From NCBI GenBank assembly GCA_905250075.1, contig CAJNOP010000102.1:161168-225167 (forward strand): a stretch of DNA of 64,000 nt. The letters run 5' to 3'. Both the position numbers and the translations under genes were made by a program. Under the pieces are notes generated by a model. The model saw only the letters and a list, made by a program, of their open reading frames with translations, was not told where the DNA came from and made no database searches. Source of the stretch: Rotaria sp. Silwood1. Taxonomy: Eukaryota > Rotifera > Eurotatoria > Philodinida > Philodinidae. Shown one piece after another: positions 22,099 to 33,915 of the stretch; positions within the stretch are counted from its first letter, which is position 1, and each line of letters starts with the position of its first letter.

Positions 22099-23179
22099 TG
22101 TTGACACTTCTTTACTTCAGACTCAGCACCACTCATTTAAGACGCTTTTACACATGAGAATGCTGAAATTAGTAAATTGCTAGAGAAGATAACTCTATTT
22201 GTAGACTTGGTTTACTGGAAAAATAGTTTAGATGAGTATTAAGTCAATAAGCAATTGCTAGAAAACAATTATTGTCTGTATGTAATATATATATATAAAT
22301 GTTTCATAAGCTTTGCATCCATTTTGACTTCTTTGAATATTTTTCAAATGTCACAAGCTGAGCAAACATTGAAATTAAATATTGAAGACTATATTTGAAT
22401 CACCATCAAAATTTTATTCACTGAACTGCTATCATCAGTAAACAAGTGCATTATTAAAAAATATTAATGTAATATTAAAATAATTTTAGCAGACGTATTT
22501 CACTGAATAGAAGGTACTTGTTTACTTTAAACACAGTCCTCACCTTCACATGGTGCTGTGTAATGTTTTAGTCACATGAATGAGTACAAGGATTGTGTTC
22601 AAAATGAACTGGGACCTTAATGTATAATCTATTTATTTATCCAATGTGAGCAAAATCAGTAGATGCAGAGAGGCACACAACGATTTCTTCATCATCACAA
22701 TAAATATAGAGTTATCTTAATATTAAGAGAGAATTCAAAAAGGTCTTTATACTTCATTAGATTCTATTCAGTCAGTTTGTTTTTTTACTTGCGAGGTGAT
22801 TAAAATGTGTAATAACTTTCTCTTGTATCATTTTTAGACTCGTTTTTTTCTTCTAACAATGTTGAATTTTAACACATCCAATAGTATATTACTTTTTTTG
22901 ATCCTTGTTAATTATATTATTTTCATAACTGTCCATACTTAGTCATGCTACTGTTTAACAAGCGAAATACAAAATTAAAAAAAACTGTTTGAGCCATTTT
23001 TTTTGCCTACTAAAAGTTAATGATAGTTATCTGTCATGTTATCAAATAGGTTTATTTATCCCTAATTCTTCTTTATTTTTAATATATTTAATTTGAAATA
23101 AATATTTTCATATAAAAACAAAAATCTATTGAATTAAATAAAAATCTAGAAAAAAATTAAAATGACACAAAAAAAAAGT
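22099..23179. other. intergenic, nothing recognised
   Basis: Very AT-rich. No supportable gene or repeat. Confidence 0.4.
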
Positions 23180-24091
23180 TCAATTTGTTATTTGTTGATT
23201 AATTGTTTGTTGTTCTGTTGTATTATCTGAATTTTGATCATCGATTCCTTCTTCAATACCTGCAAAACGTCGAGCTAATTTAGCAAGTAAATCAGCTTGT
23301 TGAGATATTTGTTCTGTATATTGTCGAATTTGTTGAGTTTGTTGATCAACAATTTCAATAAGCATTAGACATGTACGACACTTAATATAAACAATAAAGA
23401 CTATTGTCTATTTTTTGTTTATAATATTTACTTGATTAGATTGATTCGAGTTTTGTTGTTGTTCTTCAACAATATGAACATTTGTAGGCTGATTCACATC
23501 ATTTTCATTATTATTTATTTGAATATTTTCAATTAAAATTGGTTCATTCGAATTATCTTGATCAATAATTTGTTGACGTTCTACAATCGAAGGTGATGAT
23601 GGATATGTATGAATTGTTGATACTCGTCTAGAAAAAAGTTTTTTTTTTAAATTGAAATTCAAAAAAAAAAAAGAAAAGAAAATTTCAATCTACTGATGAA
23701 CAAAATCAGTTTCAATTGTTGAAATCGAATGAATAGATGAATGCGTTCGTCGTAAAGATGAATTATGATCAGAAAATGTTCTTATATATGGATGATTTCG
23801 ATGAGAATTATAATCTTCTCGACGATGAACTGGACATGGATGATGAGAACGATTATTAGTATAATCATCATCAGCCAATTGAAGACGTACTGCATCGATA
23901 GGTTGTTTATCAGATATTTGTTTTGGAACATGGAAATGTTCTCGAAATGTTAATGGACGATTCATTGACATTTTATTCATACCCTTGAAAGAAATTTTTA
24001 TTTAATCTAAAGATCTTTAAAAAAAATCAAAACAACTTACCCGACCATAAATTAATTGATTTCGCAACGGACGATGATGAGTCCAATTCAT
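23180..24091 (-). CDS. four-exon gene of unknown function, Asn/Gln-rich with a C-terminal CxxC helix
   Basis: I do not recognise the family. Exons 24091-24041, 23983-23694, 23627-23432 and 23380-23180 join with agreeing phases through introns of 57, 66 and 51 bp, giving 245 residues from ATG 24091. The order is: a basic N-terminus (MNWTHHRPLRNQLIYGR), a His/Arg-rich middle (HHPCPVHRREDYNSHRNHP), an Asn/Gln-rich acidic segment, and then CRTCLMLIEIVDQQTQQIRQ. The last begins a helix likely to form a coiled coil through ARRFAGIEEG. There is no signal peptide or membrane segment, so it is probably intracellular. Consistent splice sites and phase over four exons are the main argument that it is real. 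Confidence 0.75.
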
Positions 24092-26612
24092 GTTTTTTTT
24101 TTTTAAATCAAGCCAATGTTTGTTTGTTGATTCATTTTTATATCATACCCGCTCATTTTCGAATATCAGTCCTTTCATGAAGATGTTTTCTTTTTTTTTG
24201 GATATAGGAAAATTTTAAAAAAATTATTTTTATGAAAAATTATAAAAAAATTATTCAATTTTGTTTTATTTTTTATTTGAATAAAACGCCATCTATTGTT
24301 GTAAGAAAGAACAAATACAGTGAAATATTTTGCATAATTTTAAGTTTGAACTTATTGAATAAGATAAATTAAAGTTTCACTTTTGAAATGTTTCTTTAAA
24401 GCCGGGTCTAAATCTATTTCGATTTCTGTTACAATGCATCGAATGAATTCTTTTCTCTCTATGGTCAATCTATTCAAATTAATTAAAAGCTAGAACTCGA
24501 TTCTTTGATCACGAGCAAAATTTCAATGAATACAGACGAAGTATTTGATCAAGACAGGCTTCTAGCTGAGATTGAATAGAATTGTCAATATTATCATAAA
24601 GTGAAACTTCGATAATCAACTGATCCTATATAAAACTGCTGAATAATAAATAATTAATGATTAGAAATGATCTATTTTTCATTTCTAAGAGACTATGTCG
24701 ATTTGGACAGCATATTGCTTGTGATTATAGTGAAATTGCCAAGTGCAGAATGTAGTTTAACGAATGAATCAAAAGACGTTCATTTCAGATGCAGGACTTC
24801 AATGGCATCGAACAAACCATTGATGTTTATCAAGTCAGAAAGAATCGATCAATTAGCCGACCTCTTGTTTTTCATCGGCAATACTATACGAAATAGATTA
24901 TCAAGTTCACTCAAATTAAAATTGCAACTTTCAACGCCTCCAAATCCTATCAATCAGCTTTTGATACATTTTTTAGTGATAATCAACGAAGTAATATTTG
25001 AGCAAGATTAAGAAAATATAACAGAGTTTATCAATCATGGTCTCAGTCAAAACCATGAAAGCGATTGCCGAAATTGAATTTATTGACAAAAAGTGAATCA
25101 ACTAAGTAGGAATTCATCGAACAATGATTCCAAATCTATTTCTAATTTTAATATGCAATATGATTTGAATGATAAGAAATATTGTGTGATTTTGTTTTTT
25201 GCTTTGCTTTTCATCAGATTTTTATTTGAATGGAGATAGACTGCATGATATCGTTTTTTTTATATATTATGTACATGATTAATTTGTTTAGTAAAGCTTT
25301 TTTTGTTATTTCTCGTTGGAGTAGTGTCGAAGTTAAAGGATTAAATCAAATGTCGACCTTGCGCAGTGAATACAAAAAAGAAGTGTATTCAATCTCCTTT
25401 TCTTGAGCGCTTATAATAGCAATATTTAGTTCTTTGGTTTTTATTGTTGTTGCATTAGTCAACTCGATAACCTCAAACTTTTCATTTAATGATCATTACC
25501 TTTCAATTATTTCTTATCATATGCATCAAAAAGAAATACGAAACAATAAATGAATTCTTTCAATTTTTATGATTAGTCAAACCAATGTGTGGATAGAACT
25601 GATTTTAGTAGTATTTTGAGCACATTTCTGTAGAAGTTCAAGTGTAATATCGAATTCATTAAATTTCAAATGCATGAAAGCAAGATTTTTGTTTGACATT
25701 GTCAAATCTTGAATATCAGAAATCATCATCAATATTTCAATATCTGTATGTTAAGCGGATAAATTATTTATTCAAAAGAAAAAGTTTTATTATTAAATGA
25801 TTGTCAAATATATTGCAATTTTCTATCAATTGTATATGAGTCAATGTAAAAAGCATTACTATATTTTCAGGATATTTATAGATAGACGATTGTATGGATT
25901 TCATTCAGAGAACAATACTACGATAGCATCACTTTGTTATTAATTGTAAATAAAGATCAAAGCCAGAAACTTTTCAACAAGGCAATATACCGAGCACGTT
26001 GTATCAAAGTATGTATGACTCATACTCGTATGTTATTTTTAGTTGGATTGTTATTGATTCATTATCATTTAAAGCTAATCTAACTTGAATTATTTTCAAA
26101 GACATGAATATCAATATGATTGGTGGTTTACTTAATATTTCTCACCAATATTGATTGATGAACATGATTTAATATTACATTATTATACCGATAATATAAA
26201 CAAATGTCCAAATGACAATCTTCATCAATTCGCTAAAATACGTTTTTTTTTCATTCCTACATCATTATGATGTGATGGTGGTGATTCAATCAATAATATT
26301 CAAGTGAGCTGTACAAAAAAGAATACAGATGAGTATTGTGTAGGAAAGAGAAGACAAGCATACAGTTGGCGATGAATAACTAACATTGAATGCATGATTT
26401 TATCTCAGTAATTTTCGTCATCAAATGCTTGACAAACAACGATAAGATAAATTAACAGAATGATGGCTAAAAATAAACACAAATTTATCAAAAAGCCTAA
26501 CGAAAGAGAAAAAAACGCCTATGCACATATATATGCTTTATACTCAAAATTGTCTATCAAATATGTTCCTTTTCATACTATTGATAATCAATAATGGCTT
26601 CACATTTCATAA
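24092..26612. other. intergenic, nothing recognised
   Basis: AT-rich. One 114-codon frame at 24667-25011 has no family resemblance and no splice context. Short coding-like phrases occur around 25900-26200 but do not join into a frame; decayed gene remains are possible. Confidence 0.35.
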
Positions 26613-28064
26613 TTTCTGGTCTTAAAAACACACATCTTCAAAAAAAAAAACTTATCTGATCGTAGTCGTCTTCATAACTATGATGTTATTATTAAATTTT
26701 ATTCAGCAAAGGTTTCAGAATAATTCTGTTCAATATGTACATGAAATTATTCGTTTCTTTTTTTCTTTTTAAGAATTTACCAAAAACAGACTTAGTTGGA
26801 CACTGTGATCCATATTTTATAGCAAATATTGATCATCAAATTTTATATACGTAAGTATTTAACAATTTTCATTCTCAATTGGAGAGTAGAGATGCCTCAT
26901 TATCTATTTCTATAATTAATACAAAATCTAACACAGATAGAAATATTGAAATGACTCTCTTCTCTCATTTTTTTTTGTAAATTAAATATATGATTTATAT
27001 ATAATTACAAACTATAGATCAACTATACTTTCAAATACATCAAAACCTATATGGAAGGATGAAGAATGGATTGTTCGAAATATTCCATCTACAGCTAAAC
27101 TTATTGTTAAAATCTATGATAAAGACGATGAAAAACTTGCTGATGATTATATCGGTCGATTTGTAATATCTGATTTTATTCATTATTATCCTCCTTCAAA
27201 AGGTCATAAAATAAAATTATTGGCACATTTAATCAATGTAATGGTCGTTTTCATTTATCTATTCAAGTGACAAAGACATATGAAGAGACGAAACAACTTC
27301 CTCTATACACATACGATGGTTCATGTCGATATTCTCGTCATGATTCTCTCGCTATTGGTCGTTTTACTATGCTCAATGCTGATTGTATTTATCCAACATG
27401 GAAAATACAAATGAGAAGAATTTCATATCTTTTTTCAACTAATGAAAGACAACATTGGAATAAGCACTATCAATCAGCAGTAACTATCTTTGGTAATTAT
27501 CCACTTTCAATAGTAATACAAGGTGGAATTAAATTAGCGCATAGAACACTCTATAGAAAAACATTAAAAAATAATGATCATGGTCGATTGAACAGTGCTG
27601 ATGATCTTTGGAAGCTTTTGTTTTTTGATAAAACAACAAAAACAATTAAACCATGCATTTGTACATATATTATTGATGATAATACATGGAGATATAGTGA
27701 AACAGGAAATCAATTTTTTACAGATTTTGCTAGTAAACATGCTTTATTAGCGAATTCTTCGGAGTATGTTTGTTATGCAGGTGAATTTCATTCACGTCCA
27801 AAATTTGGATGGAATCGATTAGATGATGAATGGGAATTAGTATTTGATAACAGATCTGGTACTTATGCTCCAACTGCTGATTTATTAGTAAGTTTGAAAG
27901 AATTATTATTATTTAATTTTCCTGGTTTGAATATTGTTACATATAATTATAAAGATCCTGAACTAAAACAAAGCTTAGAAGAATTGAAATTAGCAATCGA
28001 AAAGTATAAACATAGTACAGAAACAATTGAAAAACTTGTCTTTCATTTTAGACCATCAATTTAA
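26613..28064 (+). CDS. C2-domain protein with large conserved C-terminal region; one-base frameshift
   Basis: Exons 26613(?)-26711, 26774-26850 and 27018-28064 join in phase to give an N-terminal C2 domain: VIIKFYSAKNLPKTDLVGHC, DPYFIANID, SNTSKPIWKDEEW and IYDKDDEKLADDYIG. The aspartates needed for calcium binding are largely present. At about 27220-27222 (TTATTGGCAC) one base is missing relative to an open frame. Upstream codons lie in one phase, and GTFNQCNGRFHLSIQVTKTY continues in the next. The remaining 265 residues (PLYTYDGSCRYSRHDS, EFHSRPKFGWNRLDDEWELV, DNRSGTYAP, FPGLNIVTYNY) form a globular region that I recall from fungal and protist C2 proteins, but its function is unknown. No ATG is visible for exon 1; the frame is open only from 26613. 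The break may be a sequencing error in one allele or early decay, since no other damage is present. Confidence 0.7.
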
Positions 28065-30764
28065 AATGAGTATCTTTCTAATATAGTGTGTAAATAATAT
28101 GTTTAATAATAACTTTTTCAATCTTTGAAAATAATTTTTCATAATTTTACATTTGATATTATATCAAACAAGTGTTTTATTGATTAATTGTGAATGCAAG
28201 ATTTAGTTTTTTGTGAAATTTTCAAATGTAGAAATTGTTTATCAATAACCTATAGAGTTGCTTATGATATGTAAATTATGGATACTATCTTCTTTTAACG
28301 TAAAATCAACCAATAATGTGTTTTATTTAGATGAAACTGAGCTTTGGGATCTTTGTTTTATACAACTACAAGCTATTTGCTGATGTTTTATTGCAATTGA
28401 TAAAAACAAATAGAATTTTATAGTAGTTTATTCTCAGTACAAAATTCCTACAGAGCCAATCACAAAGAAAATACTCTTGATTTTGTTATTGATACGTTAC
28501 ACAAGTCGCTAACACTATGGCATTTTCCTACATAAAATGAGTTATTTATAAAATTTGAATGATCTCTTGACCTTTGATCATTATACTTCGGTTGTTTTTT
28601 TTTGTAGAATTAAAATCAACGTTCATTTTACTTTTACTACTAATGCTATGCACTACCTAATACTTTTGTTTAGTAGACTGAAAAATTGCTTTTATTTCAC
28701 GCCTACAATTATAAACGCAGTTTATAAAGGAAATTATTTCGTAGCGCTAACAAGAGAGACCCACCAGAACCTTTAGAAATTTGTATAAAATCGGCCACCG
28801 TCACAATTGCTTTTTTTTCGATCTAACTATCTCAAGTGGCAGACTATCATCAGAAACTTTTAAATCTAAAATATCAGCTCTTTTTGATTGTAAAAAATAC
28901 GAGAGTATATCGGATAACATAACTTTTGAGACTAGATTAAAAAGAAATAGTTTACAGATAGATTTCTTATGTTTTAAAGCATATATTTACAGATGTCTTT
29001 TATAAGCCTGTTTCAGTGTACGCGTGGGTTCAGGAGAAATAAAGTGATTGTATAATCGAAGTAAAACGGTCAAGAATCTTCAACGATTCGAACACTTCTT
29101 ATTATTTATACTTACTCTCCACTCTATCATAATGTTCGACTTTGCTGTGTATCCATCTATCAGGTCTAACAAAAAGAAAGTTTAAATTACTGTTGTATTT
29201 TTTCAAGTTATAATCTATACATAACCATCAATGAGACTGATCTCGTTCAATTTCGGAGTCCAACTGATGAACAAGCTGAAAGTTTTTACGTTCTTGATGA
29301 AATTTGAACCGTGAGAGAAACACAGTCGGTGCGGTTTTTTTCCGTGCCTGAGGTTAGATAATACGGGCTCTAGAGAATAGGTTCATTCTACATTTATTGC
29401 ACTTGAGTAAAGTAATAATTAAACATATTATAAATGTGTTTGTGTTAGCTGTATTGACAAAGCATTAACTAAAATTGGAATGCTCTTCCTCGAGTTATAT
29501 TCAATCACAGACAATCAAGCATTTAGGACACATGCAATGTGACTCTTGTTTGTTATTTAGGTCCTGCTTGTGATCTTCGATCGGCAGTTCCATCTAGCTA
29601 TGTTTAGCAAGTGACAGAAATTTGACGGCTCCTATGCGAATGGTTCATGTATGTACTGTACTCAATTATAGTGCTACTCGCTCTTTCACACCCACACCCA
29701 CACCCTAAACTCTAAACAGTGTATCAAAATGGCCTCTATTGCGAAATGGTTCGTGAAACTTTGATGCAAGGTTATGCGACTAATAAACCCTTTGGTATGG
29801 TTTATTATTCTATACTTCTGTTTTTTAGAATGCCCAACAACTAACACACATATCTACATCAATATTTATCAACATACAGAAACCCACATCGAACCCACTC
29901 TCACGAAGGACAAACAGAAGAATGCAAGACTTTGTAATAATTGTCATCAACGAACTTCGTTGATGTATGCATGTGCAGTTGAAAACGATGATTGTTGGTT
30001 CGATAAAGATGAAAAGAAAGCTGCGAAAAAAACAAATACACCTACTCTGTTGACGTTTCTCGACAATACATTGAAAGAAACTCACTTTCTTTTATTAACT
30101 TTTACTGTCGTTTTGTTGCGAAGCCATAGAACTCAGTGAAAAAAAGAAACAAGGCCAAGCAGAATTTTTCGCAAACGAAAAGCTTTTTTTTTATAACACA
30201 AGGTAAGTTTTTATCCAGTCTCTATTCTGAGTTTAAGAGACGATAGCGTGTGTGTTCTAGAGATAGAATTTCGATCCAACATAGAAAAATACAATGGAAG
30301 GGGAGATGACAGCAGTATCTCCTTTCTCTGAAGACAGAAGTTTAGAAAAAAGAATTTTAAGCAATGATTAGAAATATTAAACATGCATTTTTTCACTGAT
30401 TGGAATAAAAAAGAATACAAAAGTGTTCTTACTTTAATAAACTCCAGCTTCAAATGGACAAAGAATGATCGTAAAAAATATGAATAAAATCTATTAATTG
30501 TGTAACAGTGTGACACATGCTAAGATGCTTAGTTCAATCAAAACTGAAGTAAAAGCAACATTCTCTTACTTTAAAACAAGAAAAGTCTCCTTTTTTCTTT
30601 TGAAAAAACAAAAGTTGAAGAAACCGGATCATACACACTGAGAGTTACAAAATCTCTCACAATGCTTACGACCGTTGTTGATGAACTGTAGCAATCAATT
30701 CTTTTTTCTTTTATCACCGCAGAACAGTAAAATAAAATAAGGTAGCAACCATTGCCAAATTTCT
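28065..30764. other. intergenic with one short telomere-like C-rich run
   Basis: The run TTTCACACCCACACCCACAC lies at about 29685-29704. A 121-codon frame at 29774-30139 includes a CNNCHQ motif but has a low-complexity remainder and no recognisable domain, so I do not call it. Otherwise nothing is recognised. Confidence 0.4.
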
Positions 30765-30772
30765 GTTTTATG
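30765..30772. repeat. left 8-bp target site duplication GTTTTATG
   Basis: Identical to 33197-33204 on the other side of the element. An 8-bp duplication is the hAT hallmark. Confidence 0.85.
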
Positions 30773-31189
30773 TAGGGGTGGTGGCTTAGCATTAGCATTG
30801 CATTAAATAATACTAATTTTAATGCTTTTGTATTAGAATGAAAAAATTAACTTAATGCTTTGGCATTAGTGTTAAAAAAATAATATAATGCTTTGGTATT
30901 AGTGTTAATTTTGTATTAAGAAAATGCTAATACCTATCCCTATTATACAGCTTGTTCATAAAACTGTCATTCTAGTTTTACCAGCGGCTTGTCTTTAGTT
31001 GGATTTGCTTTGTAACATTTTTATACAGAGGGAATGTCACATATGCATTAAGATGACATACATGTACATCTATAGTTCTTCAGAAAGCATAAATAATTTT
31101 ATTAGATATCGCTATTGTAAAAGGAAAACTCAACATAAGAGTAAGGATGAGAAGTTACCGTTACTGTTCCCGGGTAATTAGTAAAGGGG

Positions 31190-31610
31190 TAACGGGCATA
31201 AAATAGGGGATACCTTTGGGTCCTCAAGGGCTACTATTGGGGGTACCCTTGGATCCTCAAGGGCTACTATTAGGGGATATCCTTGAGTGCTCTAGGACTA
31301 CTATTGAGGGTATCCTTAAGTGCTCTAGGGCTACTATAGGGATACCCTAGGGTCCTCAAGGGCTACCATTGGAGAGTACCCTTAGGTCCTCAAGGACTAC
31401 TATAGGGGAGTGCCCTTGGATCCTCAAGGTCTACTGTAGGAGGTTCTCTGGGGCCCTCAAGGGCTACTATAGGGGAGTGCCCTTGGATCCTCAATGTCTG
31501 CTGTAGGAGGTTCTCTGGGGCCCTCAAGGGCTACTATAGGGGGTAACCTAGGGTCCTCAAGTCTTACTACTGCGAAGTATACTTGAGCCCCGAGTCTTAC
31601 TACTGGAAGG
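31190..31610. repeat. about 40-bp tandem units in the left arm of the hAT-like element
   Basis: Units such as GGGGATACCTTTGGGTCCTC followed by AAGGGCTACTATT repeat about ten times with variation. The mirror image lies at about 32520-32780. Confidence 0.75.
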
Positions 31611-31839
31611 TACCGTGGAAACTCAAATTTTCATCTTAGCTGTACTGGTGCCTCCGGAAATCCTCATGTGCAGGAATTCCTTGGGTCCCAAAATACTCTT
31701 GCGCATCAACCTTCTTCCATGAATTGGGACTATTTCATTCCTTAACGTGATGACCTGCTACCAAATTCGAACACGAAGTGCTACTCAGGTCGAGCATAAC
31801 GGTGACCAGAAGCGGCCGGATTTCAGCGAAGCTTTCAGG

Positions 31840-32480
31840 ACGATCTTCCACTCTTACTATTAGAACAATACATAGGCATGTTCATGCTGATCCTACGGTT
31901 ATCGAGAATGCTCTATCAATTAATGGGTATATGTATAGGTCCCCATAAGTCGAATCACAGAGAAATAGAAGCTTGCTATTTCATTGATGGAAAAATTAGG
32001 CCAATCAAATTTCAGGAGGCCTTTTTTTGCTTATTATAAGGGCAGGCGATGCGCATCTTCGGACGAAACATAGGGTTATCGAGGATGCTCTATCCATTCA
32101 TGGGTATATGTACGGGTTTCCATTCATCCCAACACTCAGAAGTACAAACTCGCGATTTAATTGGCTGAAAAAAATGGACCAATCAGATTTCGAGAGGACT
32201 TTTCTCTGTTATGGTAAGAGCAGGCGATGGGCATCTTCGAGCGAAATATAGGGTTATCGAGGATGCTCTGTTGATTGATGGGTATATGTATGGATCTTTA
32301 ACAATCTTGTCAGAGAATAATAGAAGCTCGCCATTCAATTGGTGGAAAAAAAGTACCAATCAGATTTCAGGAGGGCTGTTCTCGCTTACTGTAAGGGCAA
32401 GGGGTCGGTATGTTGGGGCGAATCATAGGGTTATTCAGGATGCTCTCTCGATTGATGAGTATATTTATGAGTCCCAACCC
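31840..32480. repeat. 177-bp tandem repeat in the core of the hAT-like element
   Basis: Four units, 176-178 bp apart, share GGGTTATCGAGGATGCTCT and AATGGGTATATGTA-like phrases. Divergence between units is far greater than between the outer arms. The frames at 32027-32251 and 32211-32546 are products of this repeat. Confidence 0.8.
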
Positions 32481-33196
32481 AGTACACCACGGCAAAATAG
32501 AATCTATACATTTGCCATTGGGGATGCAAGGGTACCTTCCCTATAGTAGGTCTTCGGGATCTAAAGGTACTCCCCCATAGTAGCCCTTGAGGACCTAAGG
32601 GTACTCTCCAATGGTAGCCCTTGAGGGCCCTAGGGTATCCCTATAGTAGCCCTAGAGCACTTAAGGATACCCTCAATAGTAGTCCTAGAGCACTCAAGGA
32701 TATCCCATAATAGTAGCCCTTGAGGATCCAAGGGTACCCCCAATAGTAGCCCTTGAGGACCCAAAGGTATCCCCTATTTTATGCCCGTTACCCCTTTACT
32801 AATTACCCGGGAACAGTAACGGTAACTTCTCGTCCTTACTCTTATGTTGAGTTTTCCTTTTACAATAGCGATATCTAATAAAATTATTTATGCTTTCTGA
32901 AGAACTATAGATGTACATGTATGTCATCTTAATGCATATGTGACATTCCCTCTGTATAAAAATGTTACAAAGCAAATCCAACTAAAGACAAGCCGCTGGT
33001 AAAACTAGAATGACAGTTTTATGAACAAGCTGTATAATAGGGATAGGTATTAGCATTTTCTTAATACAAAATTAACACTAATACCAAAGCATTATATTAT
33101 TTTTTTAACACTAATGCAAGAGTATTAAATGAATTATTTATTTTAATACCAAAGTATTAGAATTTTCTTAACACTAATGCTAAGCCACCACCCCTA

Positions 33197-33204
33197 GTTT
33201 TATG
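33197..33204. repeat. right 8-bp target site duplication GTTTTATG
   Basis: Copy of 30765-30772. Confidence 0.85.
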
Positions 33205-33915
33205 TATTCACGCTTTTTTGTGTGTGTGAAAGCGCAAAATGAATGGCAGAGTCTTATAGAGGAAGAGGAAAATGCTGCTACTATGGTTTATCTTACCTAA
33301 AGGTGGAGATATTAAGACAAGAATATATTTACTAGAATTTAGAGAGCATGCAATGAATTTTCAAGAAAAAAGGTTTCATTCATTCTTTTGTTCTTTTTTT
33401 AATGAATCTTATTAAGACCTTCAAAAGTTACCTTGCCTGTTTCCTTTTGATTATAAGTGCGTAGTATGTGCATAACATGTAAGTACCCACTCGATTATTC
33501 GATCTAACATCAATCCATTTCACCAATTTCAGTTTTTAAACAGACAAATGTGTACTCTTTTTTTCTTGCTCTGAAACATGTGGGTGTAGATGTGGATAAT
33601 CCACGAACTTTCTTTGAGCTATATCCACACTCATAAATTCGTAATACCAGTACTGAAGTGCCTAATCAACTTGAATATGATACTGCGCGATGTAATATGT
33701 CAGTTATGGCATTATTTTTTTTTTGCATTATGAATACTATTCAATATTTTGAACTATAGCAGCGATTTATTTTCATTAAGCTTCGTCGACTGTCCGATGA
33801 CATTCAATTGACAACTTGGATGAAAATCTATTACAGTAGATTTTGATTGTCGACATATAATCCCTAATATTATTCCTATCTACTACTGCTAGTTGATCAA
33901 TTTAATACATGAAAT
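33205..33915. other. intergenic, upstream of the ADP-ribosyltransferase gene
   Basis: Contains a short telomere-like ATGTGGGTGTAGATGTGG at 33578-33595 and TATCCACACTCA at 33620. No gene seen. Confidence 0.4.

Larger units (their letters stand above)
30773..33196. mobile_element. 2.4-kb hAT-like non-autonomous element with very long inverted repeats
   Basis: The ends are TAGGGGTGGTGGCTTAGCAT and its reverse complement. They are flanked by an exact 8-bp duplication. The arms extend about 650 bp (30773 to about 31430 and about 32530-33196). They are near-identical from about 30890 inward; for example, the same 60-codon frame lies at 30999-31181 and, inverted, at 32799-32981, with about one mismatch in the adjoining 30 bases. 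The subterminal 90 bp differ more. The inner parts of the arms are built from about 40-bp units (GGGTCCTCAAGGGCTACTAT). The centre holds four copies of a roughly 177-bp tandem unit (GGTTATCGAGGATGCTC at 31898, 32074, 32252 and 32429). No transposase is encoded, so it would have moved with enzyme supplied in trans. Confidence 0.9.

Noticed and set aside
20826-22183. Ser/Tyr/Leu- or Lys/Glu-rich frames on both strands
   Set aside because: Products of the GTACTTC minisatellite, open in all frames.
29774-30139. 121-codon frame with CNNCHQ motif
   Set aside because: The rest is low complexity with hydrophobic ends, and the opposite strand is also open; no family resemblance.
30999-31181. 60-codon frame present twice (also 32799-32981 inverted)
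   Set aside because: It lies wholly inside the inverted arms of the hAT-like element and is duplicated because the arms are; no coding signature.
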